Part shown: positions 54,392 to 64,000 of the stretch, piece after piece
Numbering within the stretch: the stretch's first letter is position 1
Layout of the letters: each line of letters begins with the position of its first letter
Source: Nocardioides thalensis
GTDB lineage: Bacteria > Actinomycetota > Actinomycetes > Propionibacteriales > Nocardioidaceae
Direction: 5' to 3'
DNA length: 64,000 bases
Assembly (NCBI RefSeq): GCF_013410655.1
Contig: NZ_JACCFP010000001.1
Location: 62,001 to 126,000 of the forward strand
Notes under the pieces: generated by a model
What the model was told of the DNA's origin: nothing
Database searches by the model: none
The model's input: only the letters and a program-made list of their open reading frames with translations
Position numbers and translations under genes: made by a program

Positions 54392-56431
54392 GTGGACTCA
54401 CCGCTCGCGCTCTACCGCCGCTACCGGCCCGAGACCTTCGCCGAGGTCATCGGGCAGGAGCACGTGACCGAGCCGCTGCGCGCCGCCCTCGCCGGCAACC
54501 GGGTCAACCACGCCTACCTCTTCTCCGGACCGCGCGGCTGCGGCAAGACGACCAGCGCGCGCATCCTCGCCCGCGCGCTCAACTGCGAGCAGGCGCCGGT
54601 CGCCGACCCGTGCGGAGAGTGCGACTCGTGCCGCGACCTCGCCCGCGGCGGCCCGGGCTCGATCGACGTCATCGAGATCGACGCGGCGTCCCACGGCGGC
54701 GTCGACGACGCCCGCGAGCTGCGCGAGAAGGCGTTCTTCGCGCCGGTCAAGAGCCGCTACAAGGTCTACATCATCGACGAGGCCCACATGGTGACGACGC
54801 AGGGCTTCAACGCCCTGCTCAAGCTCGTCGAGGAGCCCCCGCCCCACCTGCGGTTCATCTTCGCCACCACCGAGCCCGACAAGGTCATCCCGACGATCCG
54901 GTCGCGCACCCACCACTACCCGTTCCGGCTGATCCCACCGAGGCTGCTGTCGTCGTACCTCTCCGACCTGTGCGAGAAGGAGGGCGTCGCGATCGAGCCG
55001 GCCGCGCTGCCGCTCGTCGTGCGCGCTGGGGCGGGGTCCGCGCGTGACACGCTGTCCGTGCTCGACCAGTTGCTCGGCGGCGCCGGGTCCGACGGCGTGA
55101 CCTACGCCCTGGCGAGCGGGCTGCTCGGCTACACGCCCGACACGCTGCTCGACGACGTGGTCGACGCGTTCGCCGCCGGCGACGGCGCGTCGGTCTTCAG
55201 GGTGGTCGACAAGGTGATCGAGACCGGCCAGGACCCGCGCCGGTTCACCGAGGACCTGCTGCGCCGGCTCCGCGACCTCGTCATCGTCTCCGCGGTCCCC
55301 GACGCGCCCGCGACCGGTCTGCTCGACGTCGCCGACGACCAGGGCGAGCGGCTGGTCGCGCAGGCCGCCCGCTTCGGGCGCGCCGAGCTCACCCGCGCCG
55401 CCGACCTCGTGGCCGCCGGCCTCACCGACATGCGCGGAGCGACGGCGCCCCGGCTGCTGCTCGAGCTGATCTGCGCCCGGATCCTGCTGCCGGCCGCCGA
55501 CCACAGCACCGACGGCCTCACCGCCCGCCTCGACCGCCTCGAGCGGCGGATCTCCATCACCGGTACGCCGACCGCGGCCCCCGCCGCGCCTGCCGACCCG
55601 CTTCCGGCCCAGGACCGCCCGGCCCCCTCGCGCGCCGAGCGGGCGGCGCCCGAGCGGGCCGAGCGTCCCGCGCCCGCCGAGCCGGAGCCCGCGCCGACCC
55701 CGGTCGCCGACCAACCCGATCCCGCTCCGCCAGCGACGCCTGAGCCGCCGAAGGTCGAGGTGCAAAGGGCCCCAGCGCCGAGCCTCGAAACCTCCGGCGC
55801 TGCAGCGGCCGCAGAGCCCACTCCCACGGCGACCCCGCCGGCCGGCGGGCTGACCCTGGCCGACGTACGACGCCTCTGGCCCGACGTGATCGACGCCTGC
55901 AAGTCGTTGCGTCGCGCCACCTGGTCGCTGGTCGGCCAGACGGCCCAAGTGTCCTCGTTCACCGACGGCCTGCTGACGCTCGGATTCACCTCCGGGGGGC
56001 TCCGCGACCAGTTCGTGAGTGGTGGCCACGAGCCGGTGCTGAGCCAGGCGATCGTCGACGTCGTCGGCATCAAGCCGCGCATCGAGGCGATCATCGACCA
56101 GGGCGCGCAGCCCGGCACGCCCCCGCCACCCGCCGCAGCGCCGGCGCCGTCCCAGCCGGCCGCGGCCCCGGCAGCGGCCGCCGACGACCCGCCGCCGTGG
56201 GCCACCGACGCTCCCGCCCCGGAGCGGCAGGCCGAGCCGGAGCAGAGGGTGTCGCGCCGACCGCCGCCCGAGGCGTTCGCCGCGCCGCCCGAGCCTCCCC
56301 CCGAGGAGCCCGGCGACGACCCCGACTCCGCCGTGCGCCTCGACGACGCCGACGCCGACCACGAGTCCGGTGCCGAGCTGCTCGCGCGCGAGCTCGGCGC
56401 CCAGGTGATCGACGAATACCCCCGCTCATGA
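54392..56431 (+). CDS. dnaX: DNA polymerase III gamma/tau subunit
   Basis: A 679-residue clamp loader ATPase. Walker A is FSGPRGCGKTTSARILARAL, the zinc module CGECDSC follows with an earlier Cys, DEAH is IIDEAHMVTTQGFNALLKLV, and the arginine finger is IPTIRSRTHHYPF. Domain III ends near 370. A roughly 150-residue Pro/Ala/Glu-rich linker leads to a conserved tau-like domain (LTLADVRRLWPDVIDACKSL). A 40-bp palindromic repeat is embedded in the linker. The GTG start at 54392 gives VDSPLALYRRYRP. No obvious A-rich slippage site for gamma production is seen. It precedes ybaB-recR. Confidence 0.96.
   Translation: MDSPLALYRRYRPETFAEVIGQEHVTEPLRAALAGNRVNHAYLFSGPRGCGKTTSARILARALNCEQAPVADPCGECDSCRDLARGGPGSIDVIEIDAASHGGVDDARELREKAFFAPVKSRYKVYIIDEAHMVTTQGFNALLKLVEEPPPHLRFIFATTEPDKVIPTIRSRTHHYPFRLIPPRLLSSYLSDLCEKEGVAIEPAALPLVVRAGAGSARDTLSVLDQLLGGAGSDGVTYALASGLLGYTPDTLLDDVVDAFAAGDGASVFRVVDKVIETGQDPRRFTEDLLRRLRDLVIVSAVPDAPATGLLDVADDQGERLVAQAARFGRAELTRAADLVAAGLTDMRGATAPRLLLELICARILLPAADHSTDGLTARLDRLERRISITGTPTAAPAAPADPLPAQDRPAPSRAERAAPERAERPAPAEPEPAPTPVADQPDPAPPATPEPPKVEVQRAPAPSLETSGAAAAAEPTPTATPPAGGLTLADVRRLWPDVIDACKSLRRATWSLVGQTAQVSSFTDGLLTLGFTSGGLRDQFVSGGHEPVLSQAIVDVVGIKPRIEAIIDQGAQPGTPPPPAAAPAPSQPAAAPAAAADDPPPWATDAPAPERQAEPEQRVSRRPPPEAFAAPPEPPPEEPGDDPDSAVRLDDADADHESGAELLARELGAQVIDEYPRS
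55753..55792. repeat. Dispersed palindromic repeat inside dnaX
   Basis: This 40-bp segment starts GGTCGAGGTGC and ends GAGCCTCGAAACC. It matches the intergenic repeat at 30054-30093 in length and at 31 of 40 positions. In frame it encodes about KVEVQRAPAPSLETSG in the dnaX linker, so it is translated. Confidence 0.7.
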
Positions 56432-56450
56432 CCCGACGAAAGGCTCACCG

Positions 56451-56867
56451 ATGACGCAGCAGCCCGGCTCCCCCGAGGGCAGCAACCCGCTGGAGGCGCT
56501 TGCCGCCGGCCTGGGCGGGCTCGACCTGGGCGGGCTCATGCAGCAGGCCCAGCAGATGCAGGCGCAGCTCCAGGACGCGCAGGCGAAGCTCGCCGACACC
56601 GTGGTCGACGGCTCGGTCGCCGGCGGTGCCGTCACGGTGAGCGTCACCGGCACCGGCGAGGTGACCGCGGTGGCCATCACCGCCGACGCCGTCGACGGCA
56701 CCGACGAGCAGGCGCTCGCCGAGCTCGGCGACCTGATCGTCGCCGCCTACCGCGACGCGAAGTCCAAGGCCGACGACCTCGCCGAGCAGATGCTGGGCCC
56801 GGTCGCAGGCGGCCTCGGCGGCTCGACCGACACCCCGCCGACGCCGGGCCAGCTCGGCTTCACCTGA
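56451..56867 (+). CDS. YbaB/EbfC-family nucleoid-associated protein
   Basis: A 138-residue YbaB protein: helical [40 protein letters not shown] beta segment and [19 protein letters not shown]. It binds DNA as a dimer. The dnaX-ybaB-recR order is conserved across bacteria. The N- and C-terminal Gly/Pro-rich tails are extra to the core. Confidence 0.94.
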   Translation: MTQQPGSPEGSNPLEALAAGLGGLDLGGLMQQAQQMQAQLQDAQAKLADTVVDGSVAGGAVTVSVTGTGEVTAVAITADAVDGTDEQALAELGDLIVAAYRDAKSKADDLAEQMLGPVAGGLGGSTDTPPTPGQLGFT

Positions 56868-56877
56868 GAGACCGACG

Positions 56878-57474
56878 ATGTACGAAGGTGTCGTCCAGGA
56901 CCTGATCGACGAGCTCGGCCGGTTGCCGGGCGTCGGTCCCAAGAGCGCGCAGCGCATCGCGTTCCACCTGCTGCAGGCGGACCCGGCCGACGTACGCCGG
57001 TTCGCCGAGGTGCTCCTCGAGGTCAAGGAGAAGGTGAAGTTCTGCTCGGTGTGCTTCAACGTCGCCGAGGACGACCAGTGCCGCATCTGCCGCGACCCGC
57101 GCCGCGACCCCTCGGTCCTGTGCGTCGTCGAGGAGTACAAGGACGTCGTCGCCATCGAGCGCACCCGGGAGTTCCGTGGCCGCTACCACGTCCTGGGTGG
57201 CGCGATCTCCCCGATCGACGGTATCGGCCCCGACCAGCTCCACATCAAGGAGCTGCTGTCACGGCTCGGTGACGACGCGGTGACGGAGGTGATCCTGGCG
57301 ACCGACCCCAACCTCGAGGGCGAAGCGACAGCGACGTACCTCACCCGAATGTTGTCCCCGTTGGGGTTGCGCATCACCCGGTTGGCGAGTGGACTCCCTG
57401 TGGGAGGAGATCTCGAGTACGCCGACGAGGTCACTCTCGGACGCGCATTCGTCGGAAGGCAGGCAGCGACATGA
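56878..57474 (+). CDS. recR: Recombination protein RecR
   Basis: A 198-residue RecR. The N-terminal HhH ([20 protein letters not shown]) precedes a four-Cys zinc finger ([16 protein letters not shown]) and TOPRIM segments ([39 protein letters not shown]). It acts with RecO/RecF in gap repair. Its stop overlaps the next gene (ATGA). Confidence 0.97.
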   Translation: MYEGVVQDLIDELGRLPGVGPKSAQRIAFHLLQADPADVRRFAEVLLEVKEKVKFCSVCFNVAEDDQCRICRDPRRDPSVLCVVEEYKDVVAIERTREFRGRYHVLGGAISPIDGIGPDQLHIKELLSRLGDDAVTEVILATDPNLEGEATATYLTRMLSPLGLRITRLASGLPVGGDLEYADEVTLGRAFVGRQAAT

Positions 57475-58088
57475 CCGAACAGCTCCCCGGGCAGGCCGCT
57501 CTCGAGGCCCTGCTCGCCGTCGAGTCGGAGAACGTCAGGTTCGCCGACGAGATCGCCGCGTCCGTCTCGGCGTTCGTCGAGGCGCTCCCGGTGATCGCCA
57601 CCGAGGCGACCGGGGGACAGGCCGTCTCCCTCCTCCTGCTGCAGATCAGCCAGGTCTCCCTTGCGGGAGCGCGGCTCGGCGCGCAGCGCGACTTCGCCCC
57701 ACGCGACGAGTACCAGCCCGACGTCGGCCCGGAGCCCGACGTCGACAACCTGCGGATGCGGCTGTCCGAGCTGCTCGGCGACCTCGACACCTACAGCTAC
57801 GTCTTCGACCCCTACGCTCCCGAGGTCGTCGAGGGCCAGCTCTCCGACGACCTCGCGAGCATCGCCAGCGACCTCGAGAACGGGCTGCGCCACTACCGCG
57901 CCGGTGACGTCGACGAGGCCCTCTGGTGGTGGCAGTACTCCTACGTCGCCAGCTGGGGCACGCTCGCCGGCGCCGCCCAGATGGCGCTGCTGTCGGTGAT
58001 CCAGCACGACCGGCTCGACGTCGAGCTCCCCTCCGAGAGCGACGTCATCGAGGCGGCCGAGGCGGCGCTGGACACGACCGGGGTGTGA
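57471..58088 (+). CDS. DUF5063 domain protein
   Basis: A 205-residue acidic, mostly helical protein that matches the DUF5063 type found after recR in actinobacteria: [40 protein letters not shown] and [20 protein letters not shown]. The role is unknown. The ATG is inside the recR stop, so the pair is translationally coupled and it may be linked to repair. Confidence 0.8.
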   Translation: MTEQLPGQAALEALLAVESENVRFADEIAASVSAFVEALPVIATEATGGQAVSLLLLQISQVSLAGARLGAQRDFAPRDEYQPDVGPEPDVDNLRMRLSELLGDLDTYSYVFDPYAPEVVEGQLSDDLASIASDLENGLRHYRAGDVDEALWWWQYSYVASWGTLAGAAQMALLSVIQHDRLDVELPSESDVIEAAEAALDTTGV

Positions 58089-58147
58089 CCCCGACCCCTC
58101 GGTAGAATCGCGGCGTCTCTTCCCCGCTGATTCAGGAGTGAGCCCTC

Positions 58148-59428
58148 GTGGGCATTGTCGTGCAGAAGTACGGCGGCTCGTCGGTCGCTGATGCCGCTGG
58201 CATCAAGCGTGTGGCGCAGCGCATCGTCGCCACCCGCAAGCTCGGCCACGACGTGGTGGTCGTCGTCTCGGCGATGGGTGACACGACCGACGACCTGATC
58301 GACCTCGCCAACGAGGTCTCCCCGCTGCCGCCCGCCCGCGAGCTCGACATGCTGCTGACCGCGGGCGAGCGAATCTCGATGGCGGTGCTCGCCATGGCGA
58401 TCCAGAGCCTCGGCCACGAGGCGCGCTCGTTCACCGGGTCGCAGGCGGGCGTCATCACCGACGCCGAGCACGGCCGGGCGAAGATCATCGACGTCACCCC
58501 GGGCCGGATCCGCGCCGCCATCGACGAGGGCGCCATCGCGATCGTCGCGGGCTTCCAGGGCGTCTCCCAGACCACGAAGGACATCACCACGCTGGGCCGG
58601 GGCGGCTCCGACACCACCGCAGTGGCGCTCGCGGTCGCGCTGAAGGCCGACGTGTGCGAGATCTACTCCGACGTCGACGGCATCTTCACCGCCGACCCGA
58701 GGATTGAGCCGCGGGCGCGCAAGGTCCCGCGGATCTCCTACGAGGAGACCCTCGAGATGGCCGCGCAGGGCGCCAAGATCCTGCACCTGCGGTGCGTCGA
58801 GTACGCCCGCCGCTACGACATGCCGATCCACGTGCGCTCGTCCTTCTCGGACAAGGAAGGCACCTGGGTCGTGAAGGCCGAAGACGTCCGTCAGGAGGAC
58901 AGCAGCATGGAAGCCGCGATCATCACCGGTGTCGCCCACGACCGCAGCCAGGCCAAGATCACCGTGGTCGGCGTGCCCGACAAGCCCGGTGAGGCCGCGG
59001 CCCTGTTCCGCGCGGTCGCGGACGCGCAGATCAACATCGACATGATCGTCCAGAACGTGTCGGCGGCAGCGACCGGCCTGACCGACATCTCGTTCACGCT
59101 CCCGCGCGGCGAGGGCCAGACGGCGATGACGGCGCTCGACCGCATCAAGGAGGCCGTCGGCTTCGACAGCCTCCAGTACGACGACAGCGTCGGCAAGGTC
59201 TCGATCGTCGGCGCCGGCATGAGCTCCGCCCCCGGCATCTCAGCCCGCTTCTTCGAGGCGCTCTCGGAGGCCGGCGTCAACATCGAGATGATCTCCACGT
59301 CGGAGATTCGCGTCTCCGTCGTGGTCGCCGAGACCCAGGTCCAGGATGCCGTCAACGCCGCGCACGCCGCGTTCGACCTCGGCTCCGACGAGATCGAGGC
59401 CGTCGTCTACGGCGGCACCGGCCGCTGA
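58148..59428 (+). CDS. lysC: Aspartate kinase (lysine/threonine/methionine pathway)
   Basis: A 426-residue aspartokinase. The kinase fold starts [20 protein letters not shown], followed by [35 protein letters not shown] and [13 protein letters not shown]. Two ACT domains follow (about 265-335, 350-426), which mediate feedback inhibition. It starts with GTG after TTCAGGAGTGA. An internal start at 58907 probably also makes the separate beta subunit. asd follows, as in corynebacteria. Confidence 0.97.
   Translation: MGIVVQKYGGSSVADAAGIKRVAQRIVATRKLGHDVVVVVSAMGDTTDDLIDLANEVSPLPPARELDMLLTAGERISMAVLAMAIQSLGHEARSFTGSQAGVITDAEHGRAKIIDVTPGRIRAAIDEGAIAIVAGFQGVSQTTKDITTLGRGGSDTTAVALAVALKADVCEIYSDVDGIFTADPRIEPRARKVPRISYEETLEMAAQGAKILHLRCVEYARRYDMPIHVRSSFSDKEGTWVVKAEDVRQEDSSMEAAIITGVAHDRSQAKITVVGVPDKPGEAAALFRAVADAQINIDMIVQNVSAAATGLTDISFTLPRGEGQTAMTALDRIKEAVGFDSLQYDDSVGKVSIVGAGMSSAPGISARFFEALSEAGVNIEMISTSEIRVSVVVAETQVQDAVNAAHAAFDLGSDEIEAVVYGGTGR
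58907..59428 (+). CDS. Internal start: aspartate kinase beta subunit
   Basis: ATG 58907 (Met254) is preceded by TCAGGAGGACAGCAGC, an ideal Shine-Dalgarno at the right distance inside lysC. The resulting 173-residue product starts [20 protein letters not shown], equivalent to the beta subunit start MEEAVLTGVA known from C. glutamicum lysC. It covers the two ACT domains. It is in frame with lysC. Confidence 0.75.
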   Translation: MEAAIITGVAHDRSQAKITVVGVPDKPGEAAALFRAVADAQINIDMIVQNVSAAATGLTDISFTLPRGEGQTAMTALDRIKEAVGFDSLQYDDSVGKVSIVGAGMSSAPGISARFFEALSEAGVNIEMISTSEIRVSVVVAETQVQDAVNAAHAAFDLGSDEIEAVVYGGTGR

Positions 59429-60526
<1,098 letters not shown>

Positions 60527-60536
60527 CCGCCCGCCC

Positions 60537-60794
60537 GACGAACGGGCACACTTCGGGGCGCGAACGGGCACGGTTGGCGTGACGAACCGGCACGGTTGGC
60601 GTGACGGACCGGCACGGTTGGCCGAGCGGGCCCACGAGCGCCAGCTCTGGCGGTTCGGCCGACCAACCCTGCCGGTTCGGCCCACCAACCTTGCCGGTTC
60701 GGCCCACTAACCGTGCCCGTTCGGCCCACCAACCTTGCCGGTTCGCACCCCGAACCTCGCCGGTTCGCACCCCGAACCTCGCCGGTTCGGCGAG
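60537..60794. repeat. Inverted array of 22-bp repeats
   Basis: Four units of one 22-bp repeat (60537-60624; e.g. GAACCGGCACGGTTGGCGT) face six full units and one partial unit of its approximate reverse complement (60651-60794; e.g. CGGTTCGGCCCACCAACC). Between them is a 26-bp spacer. The period is exactly 22 bp. The array fills the gap between asd and a converging gene whose stop codon follows two bases later. It contains no gene. Confidence 0.85.
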
Positions 60795-60796
60795 CC

Positions 60797-61999
60797 TCAG
60801 TCGGAGGCGGTCTCCTCGATGAGGTCGGTGAGCTTGACCGAGCCGACGTAGGAGGCGACGGCCAGGATCGGAACGACGATCGCGATCGGCCAGTCGTCGA
60901 GCAGGTCGACGAGGAAGGTCAGTGAGATCGCGGCCACGACGCCAGCGGCGAGGAAGCTGGTGGTGCCGGGTTCCTTGACGGCGAACGTGCGGAGCAGGGC
61001 GGTGCCCACCAGCACGCACGCCGCGAACGTCACGAGCAGCAGGATGAAGCCGGGACCGCCGCCGCACGAGGCGGTGCCGCGGACGGCCTCGCAACCGCGG
61101 AGGAAGAGCCAGATCAGCGCGACCGCGGCGATGCCCACGACGCCGCCGGTCAGCGCTGCAGCGGGGTAGCGGTCGAGCAGCGGAGCCTCGTCGGCTTCGG
61201 CCGCGGCGAGGATCTCGGCGTCCTCGCGCTCGTAGTCGGCCAGCGGCTGCGCCTCCACCGGGCCCGGGTCCGCGACCGCCTTCTTCGCGGCAGGAGCGGT
61301 CTTCTTGGCGGGGGGAGCCGCCTTCTTCGCGGCCGGCACCGTTTCCTTCTTGGCAGCCGGCGCGGCCTTCTTCGCCACGGGCTCGACCGGCGTGCTGGCG
61401 GCGGCGGGCTTCTTTGCCGGGGCCTTCTTGGCCGGCGCCTTCTTCGCCGCGGCTGCGGGCGGCTCGGCCGCCGGTGCGGGCTCCGGCTCCGGCTCCGGAG
61501 CGGGTGTCGAGACCGGGTCGGGCTCGGGCATCGGTGAGGGCTCGGGCGTCGGCTGCGGCTCGGGAGCGGGGTCGGGCGTCGGCCCGGGCTCCGGCTCCGG
61601 CTCGGGTCCGGGCTCCGGGGCCGGCTCGACCTCGGGCTCGACGATCGTGTCGGACGTGCTTGCCGCGTCCGCGGGCGTCGGAGCCCACTTCTCCTCAGGC
61701 TCGGGCTCGGGCTCCGGCTCGGCCTCCGGCAGGTCGTGCAGGACCTGGGTCGGCTCGGCGGTGTCGGCGCCCGTGGTCGCCGAGACCTCCTCGGCGGGCT
61801 CGTCGGTGCTCGGCTCGTCGCTGGTGTCGGTGGGCTCCTCGATGGGCTCCTCGGCGGGGGTAGCGGCCGGCGTCGGGCGGGAGGGACGGCGCGGGGCAGG
61901 GGGCTTCGCGGCGGAGTCGCCGGAGGCCGGCTTCTTCTTCCGCCCGAACAGCTTGGGGGGCTCCAGGCTGAGCTTCAGCTTGTCCTGCTCGTCAGACAT
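60797..61999 (-). CDS. Membrane protein with long Pro/Glu/Ala/Lys-rich cytoplasmic domain
   Basis: A 400-residue protein. Residues about 1-270 are low complexity: an Asp/Glu/Pro region with (EP)n runs, then [18 protein letters not shown] Lys/Ala/Pro repeats. The C-terminal 120 residues carry four hydrophobic helices ([75 protein letters not shown]). It has no recognised family. The disordered domain may bind acidic and basic partners or nucleoid DNA. ATG 61999 is chosen over the longer frame as the first Met with a gene-like context ([16 protein letters not shown]). Confidence 0.75.
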   Translation of the reverse strand: MSDEQDKLKLSLEPPKLFGRKKKPASGDSAAKPPAPRRPSRPTPAATPAEEPIEEPTDTSDEPSTDEPAEEVSATTGADTAEPTQVLHDLPEAEPEPEPEPEEKWAPTPADAASTSDTIVEPEVEPAPEPGPEPEPEPGPTPDPAPEPQPTPEPSPMPEPDPVSTPAPEPEPEPAPAAEPPAAAAKKAPAKKAPAKKPAAASTPVEPVAKKAAPAAKKETVPAAKKAAPPAKKTAPAAKKAVADPGPVEAQPLADYEREDAEILAAAEADEAPLLDRYPAAALTGGVVGIAAVALIWLFLRGCEAVRGTASCGGGPGFILLLVTFAACVLVGTALLRTFAVKEPGTTSFLAAGVVAAISLTFLVDLLDDWPIAIVVPILAVASYVGSVKLTDLIEETASD

Positions 62000-62116
62000 G
62001 GGGTGCAGTGTGTCACGTCGAGGGCGGTCGCCGAGGCGTGCCCGGCTCGTGATCGCGCGCTTCCTGAGGTCCAAAATGACGACCGCCCGGCACCCACCGG
62101 AGTGGGGCCGGGCGAC

Positions 62117-62193
62117 TGGTCGGGCTGACAGGATTTGAACCTGCGGCCTCCTCGTCCCGAACGAGGCGCGCTACCAAACTGCGCCACAGCCCG
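62117..62193 (-). tRNA. tRNA-Pro (anticodon CGG)
   Basis: Acceptor CGGGCTG/CAGCCCG, D-arm, anticodon arm CCTCG-TTCGGGA-CGAGG giving CGG, T-arm GCAGG-TTCAAAT-CCTGT. CCA is encoded. It reads CCG. Confidence 0.96.
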
Positions 62194-62254
62194 ATGTGCT
62201 CCGCGGGTGGCGGCTCACAAGGCCCAGAGCGTACCGGAGCGGCGTGATCGGTCC

Positions 62255-63208
62255 CTAATCGGGCTCAGCCTCGGTCCCGGGCGTCAGCGTGAGCAGCGTG
62301 GCCTCGGGCCGGCAGGCCACCCGGACCTGCGCGTAGGGGCTGGTGCCGAGCCCGGCCGACACGTGCAGCCAGGCCGATCCCGGGTCGCCGGGGCGGGATG
62401 CGGCGGGGTGCCGGTGGAGGCCGCTGGCCCGCTCAGGGTCCAGGTCGCAGTTGGTGGTCAGCGCCCGGCTCGGCCGGCCCGGCCCGCGCGGCAGGCGGAC
62501 CTGCCCGCCGTGGGTGTGCCCGGCGAGCACCGCGTCGTAGCCGTCGGCGGCGAACTGGTCCAGGACCCGCAGGTACGGCGCGTGCGTCACCCCGAGCCGC
62601 AGGTCGGCGTCAGGATCCGCCGGACCGGCGACGGCGCCCAGGTCGTCGTACTCGAGGTGCGGGTCGTCGACCCCCGCGAACGCGATCCGTGCCTCGCCGG
62701 CGTCGAGCTGGGCCCGCCGGTTGGTCAGGTCGAGCCAGCCGGCTCCAGCAAGGCCCTTGGTGAGCTCGCCCCACGGCAGCTGCGGCACCGACGTGTGCCG
62801 CTTGCCGGAGTCCGGGAGCAGGTAGACGAACGGGTTGCGGAAGCTCGGCGAGAAGTAGTCGTTGGAGCCGTGCACGAACACCCCGGGCCGGTCGAGCAGC
62901 GGCCCGAGCGCGTCGAGCACGAACGGCACGGCGTCCTTGTGGGCGAGGTTGTCGCCGGTGTCGACGACGAGGTCGGGCTCGAGGTCGGCGAGTCGCCGCA
63001 CCCATTCCTGCTTGCGGCGCTGGCCCGGCGTCATGTGGAGGTCGCTCAGGTGCAGCACCCGCAGCGGCCGCATCCCCGCCGGCAGGGCGGCCGCCTCGAC
63101 CTCGCGGAGCGTGTACTGCCGGGTCTCCCTGACGGCGTACGCCGTGACCGCGGCGCCGGCGGTGACGCCCGCCCCTGCCAACGCCCCGAGAGCTCGCACG
63201 AATCCCAC
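62255..63208 (-). CDS. Calcineurin-like metallophosphoesterase, membrane anchored
   Basis: A 317-residue protein with one N-terminal helix (VRALGALAGAGVTAGAAVTAY) and a metallophosphoesterase domain: VLHLSDLHM, VDTGDNLAHKD, GVFVHGSNDYF, VTHAPYLRVLD and AGHTHGGQVRLP, the five metal-binding blocks. The GTG start at 63208 is used. In mycobacteria the same gene (Rv3683) follows ponA2, and here it lies between the PASTA gene and the converging tRNA. The GatB/YqeY gene is divergent from it. The substrate may be a lipid or nucleotide phosphate. Confidence 0.92.
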   Translation of the reverse strand: MGFVRALGALAGAGVTAGAAVTAYAVRETRQYTLREVEAAALPAGMRPLRVLHLSDLHMTPGQRRKQEWVRRLADLEPDLVVDTGDNLAHKDAVPFVLDALGPLLDRPGVFVHGSNDYFSPSFRNPFVYLLPDSGKRHTSVPQLPWGELTKGLAGAGWLDLTNRRAQLDAGEARIAFAGVDDPHLEYDDLGAVAGPADPDADLRLGVTHAPYLRVLDQFAADGYDAVLAGHTHGGQVRLPRGPGRPSRALTTNCDLDPERASGLHRHPAASRPGDPGSAWLHVSAGLGTSPYAQVRVACRPEATLLTLTPGTEAEPD

Positions 63209-63245
63209 GCGGACAGGTTTCCACACGACCGGCAGAATGCTCACC

Positions 63246-63704
63246 ATGAGCACCCTCAAGGACCGCCTCCGCGCCGACCTGACCGCCGCGATGAAGGCAC
63301 GCGACGAGCTGCGCTCCGGCACGCTGCGGATGATCCTCACCTCCGTCACCAACGCCGAGGTCGCGGGCAAGGTGGCGAAGGAGCTCACCGACGACGAGAT
63401 CATCGGAGTGCTGTCGTCCGAGGCGAAGAAGCGCCGCGAGGCCGCGGTGGCGTTCGAGGAGGGTGGCCGCCCGGAGAGCGCGGCCAAGGAGCGCGCCGAG
63501 GCGGGCGTCATCGCCGACTACCTGCCCCAGCAGCTCTCTCCCGAGGAGATCTCGAAGATCGTCACCGCAGCGGTCGAGCAGCTCGACGCTGCCGGTGCAG
63601 GCCCGAAGGCGATGGGCAAGGTGATGGGTGTCGTCCAGCCGCAGGTCAAGGGCCGGGCCGACGGCGCCGCCGTCGCCGCGGAGGTACGCCGGCAGCTGGG
63701 CTGA
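63246..63704 (+). CDS. GatB/YqeY-domain protein
   Basis: A 152-residue protein of the YqeY family: LKDRLRADLTAAMKARDELR, RRRAEAAVAFEEGGR-like middle (KRREAAVAFEEGGRPESAAK), VIADYLPQQLSPEEISKIV and KAMGKVMGVVQPQVKGRADG. The domain resembles the tail of GatB and is thought to act in amino-acyl-tRNA contexts. It converges with the PASTA gene end, 11 bp apart. Confidence 0.92.
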   Translation: MSTLKDRLRADLTAAMKARDELRSGTLRMILTSVTNAEVAGKVAKELTDDEIIGVLSSEAKKRREAAVAFEEGGRPESAAKERAEAGVIADYLPQQLSPEEISKIVTAAVEQLDAAGAGPKAMGKVMGVVQPQVKGRADGAAVAAEVRRQLG

Positions 63705-63715
63705 GCGAGGCGCGC

Positions 63716-64000
63716 TCAGCCGTTCCCGCGGCCTCCGTTGCCGTTCCCGTTCCCGTTGCCGTTGTTGCCGTTGCCACCGCCGTTGCCGCCACCGCCGTTG
63801 CCGCCGCCACCGTTGTTGTCCTTCTTGGGCGGCCGCGCGGGCGTGCCGTCGGAGACGTAGATCGTCACGGTGTCACCCGAGCCGAGCGTCTCGCCGGCTC
63901 CGTGACTCGTGTAGGCGACGGTGCCGCGCGGGCAGCTGGAGTTGACGTACGGCCCGGTGACCGCGGAGAAGCCGGCGCCCTCGAGCGTCGCCTCCGCACC
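63716..64000 (-). CDS. C-terminal PASTA domain of a penicillin-binding protein (5' end outside window)
   Basis: The visible 94 residues hold a PASTA domain (EGAGFSAVTGPYVNSSCPRG, TLGSGDTVTIYVSDGT) and a Lys then Gly/Asn-rich tail of about 35 residues built from GGGN and NGNGN units. Bifunctional class A PBPs of the PonA2 type end in PASTA domains and lie next to this metallophosphoesterase gene in actinobacteria (Rv3682/Rv3683). A Ser/Thr kinase or a resuscitation factor is possible but less likely by context. Confidence 0.75.
   Translation of the reverse strand, partial: GAEATLEGAGFSAVTGPYVNSSCPRGTVAYTSHGAGETLGSGDTVTIYVSDGTPARPPKKDNNGGGGNGGGGNGGGNGNNGNGNGNGNGGRGNG

Noticed and set aside
54392..56431. 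Programmed frameshift producing gamma from dnaX
   Set aside because: No A-rich slippery heptamer was seen in the linker. Actinobacterial dnaX usually makes a single product.
60537..60794. CRISPR array
   Set aside because: Units are directly abutting 22-bp repeats without spacers, in two orientations, and there are no cas genes.

Overview
The window is chromosomal DNA of a high-GC actinobacterium. Codons almost all end in G or C, GTG starts are common, start/stop overlaps (ATGA, GTGA) are frequent, and many genes have close actinobacterial relatives: BldG, Ssd, EccB/C/D and mycosin, DUF2510, DUF4244, and zinc-free ribosomal protein paralogues. Gene order resembles Nocardioides or a close relative in Propionibacteriales. 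This is inferred from gene content; no 16S gene is present. The window starts inside a secreted RTX-like protein gene and ends inside a PASTA-domain (PBP-type) gene.

Layout. 1-9 kb: RTX-like secreted protein, SelO pseudokinase, a coupled operon of LytS-type sensor kinase, LytTR response regulator, small membrane protein and acetate-type Na+/solute symporter, then a methyltransferase, a degenerate Fic-like protein and a cytochrome P450. 9-18.8 kb: a conserved actinobacterial block with a HAD phosphatase, Ssd, TadA/TadB/TadC, a DUF4244 pilin-like peptide, TadE-like and Rv3654c-like proteins, an MrfA-type helicase and the anti-anti-sigma factor BldG. A 287-bp gap next to the HAD gene is where an Ms1-type RNA is expected by synteny. 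19-30 kb: H+-pyrophosphatase, a methyltransferase, a DUF2510 protein, topA, tmk, holB and a secreted alpha/beta hydrolase. 30-36.8 kb: tRNA-Thr and mixed accessory genes (GlxA-type regulator, CNNM/CorC protein, TetR and GNAT, VanY-like lipoprotein, amine oxidase).

36.9-41.8 kb looks like a zinc-starvation (Zur) island. Two Zur-box-like palindromes flank or divide genes for an HU protein, a YcgR-type permease with its TIGR03943 partner, cysteine-poor L36, L32, L28, L33 and S14, and a COG0523-like protein without a P-loop. 43-54 kb is a type VII (ESX) secretion locus: EccC facing two EccD paralogues, a WXG100 pair, EccB and a mycosin. The mycosin has lost its catalytic His and Ser, so it is predicted to be a pseudoprotease. 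EccE and EccA are not seen. 54-64 kb holds tRNA-Ser, SRP RNA, dnaX-ybaB-recR-DUF5063, lysC-asd (lysC with an internal beta-subunit start), an inverted array of 22-bp repeats, an Ala/Pro/Glu/Lys-rich membrane protein, tRNA-Pro, a metallophosphoesterase, a GatB/YqeY protein and the PASTA protein end.

The points most worth following up are the dead mycosin together with twin EccD proteins, the HU gene behind a Zur-like box, the 22-bp inverted repeat array, the clustered palindromes upstream of the DUF4244 gene, and a dispersed palindrome carried in frame inside dnaX.
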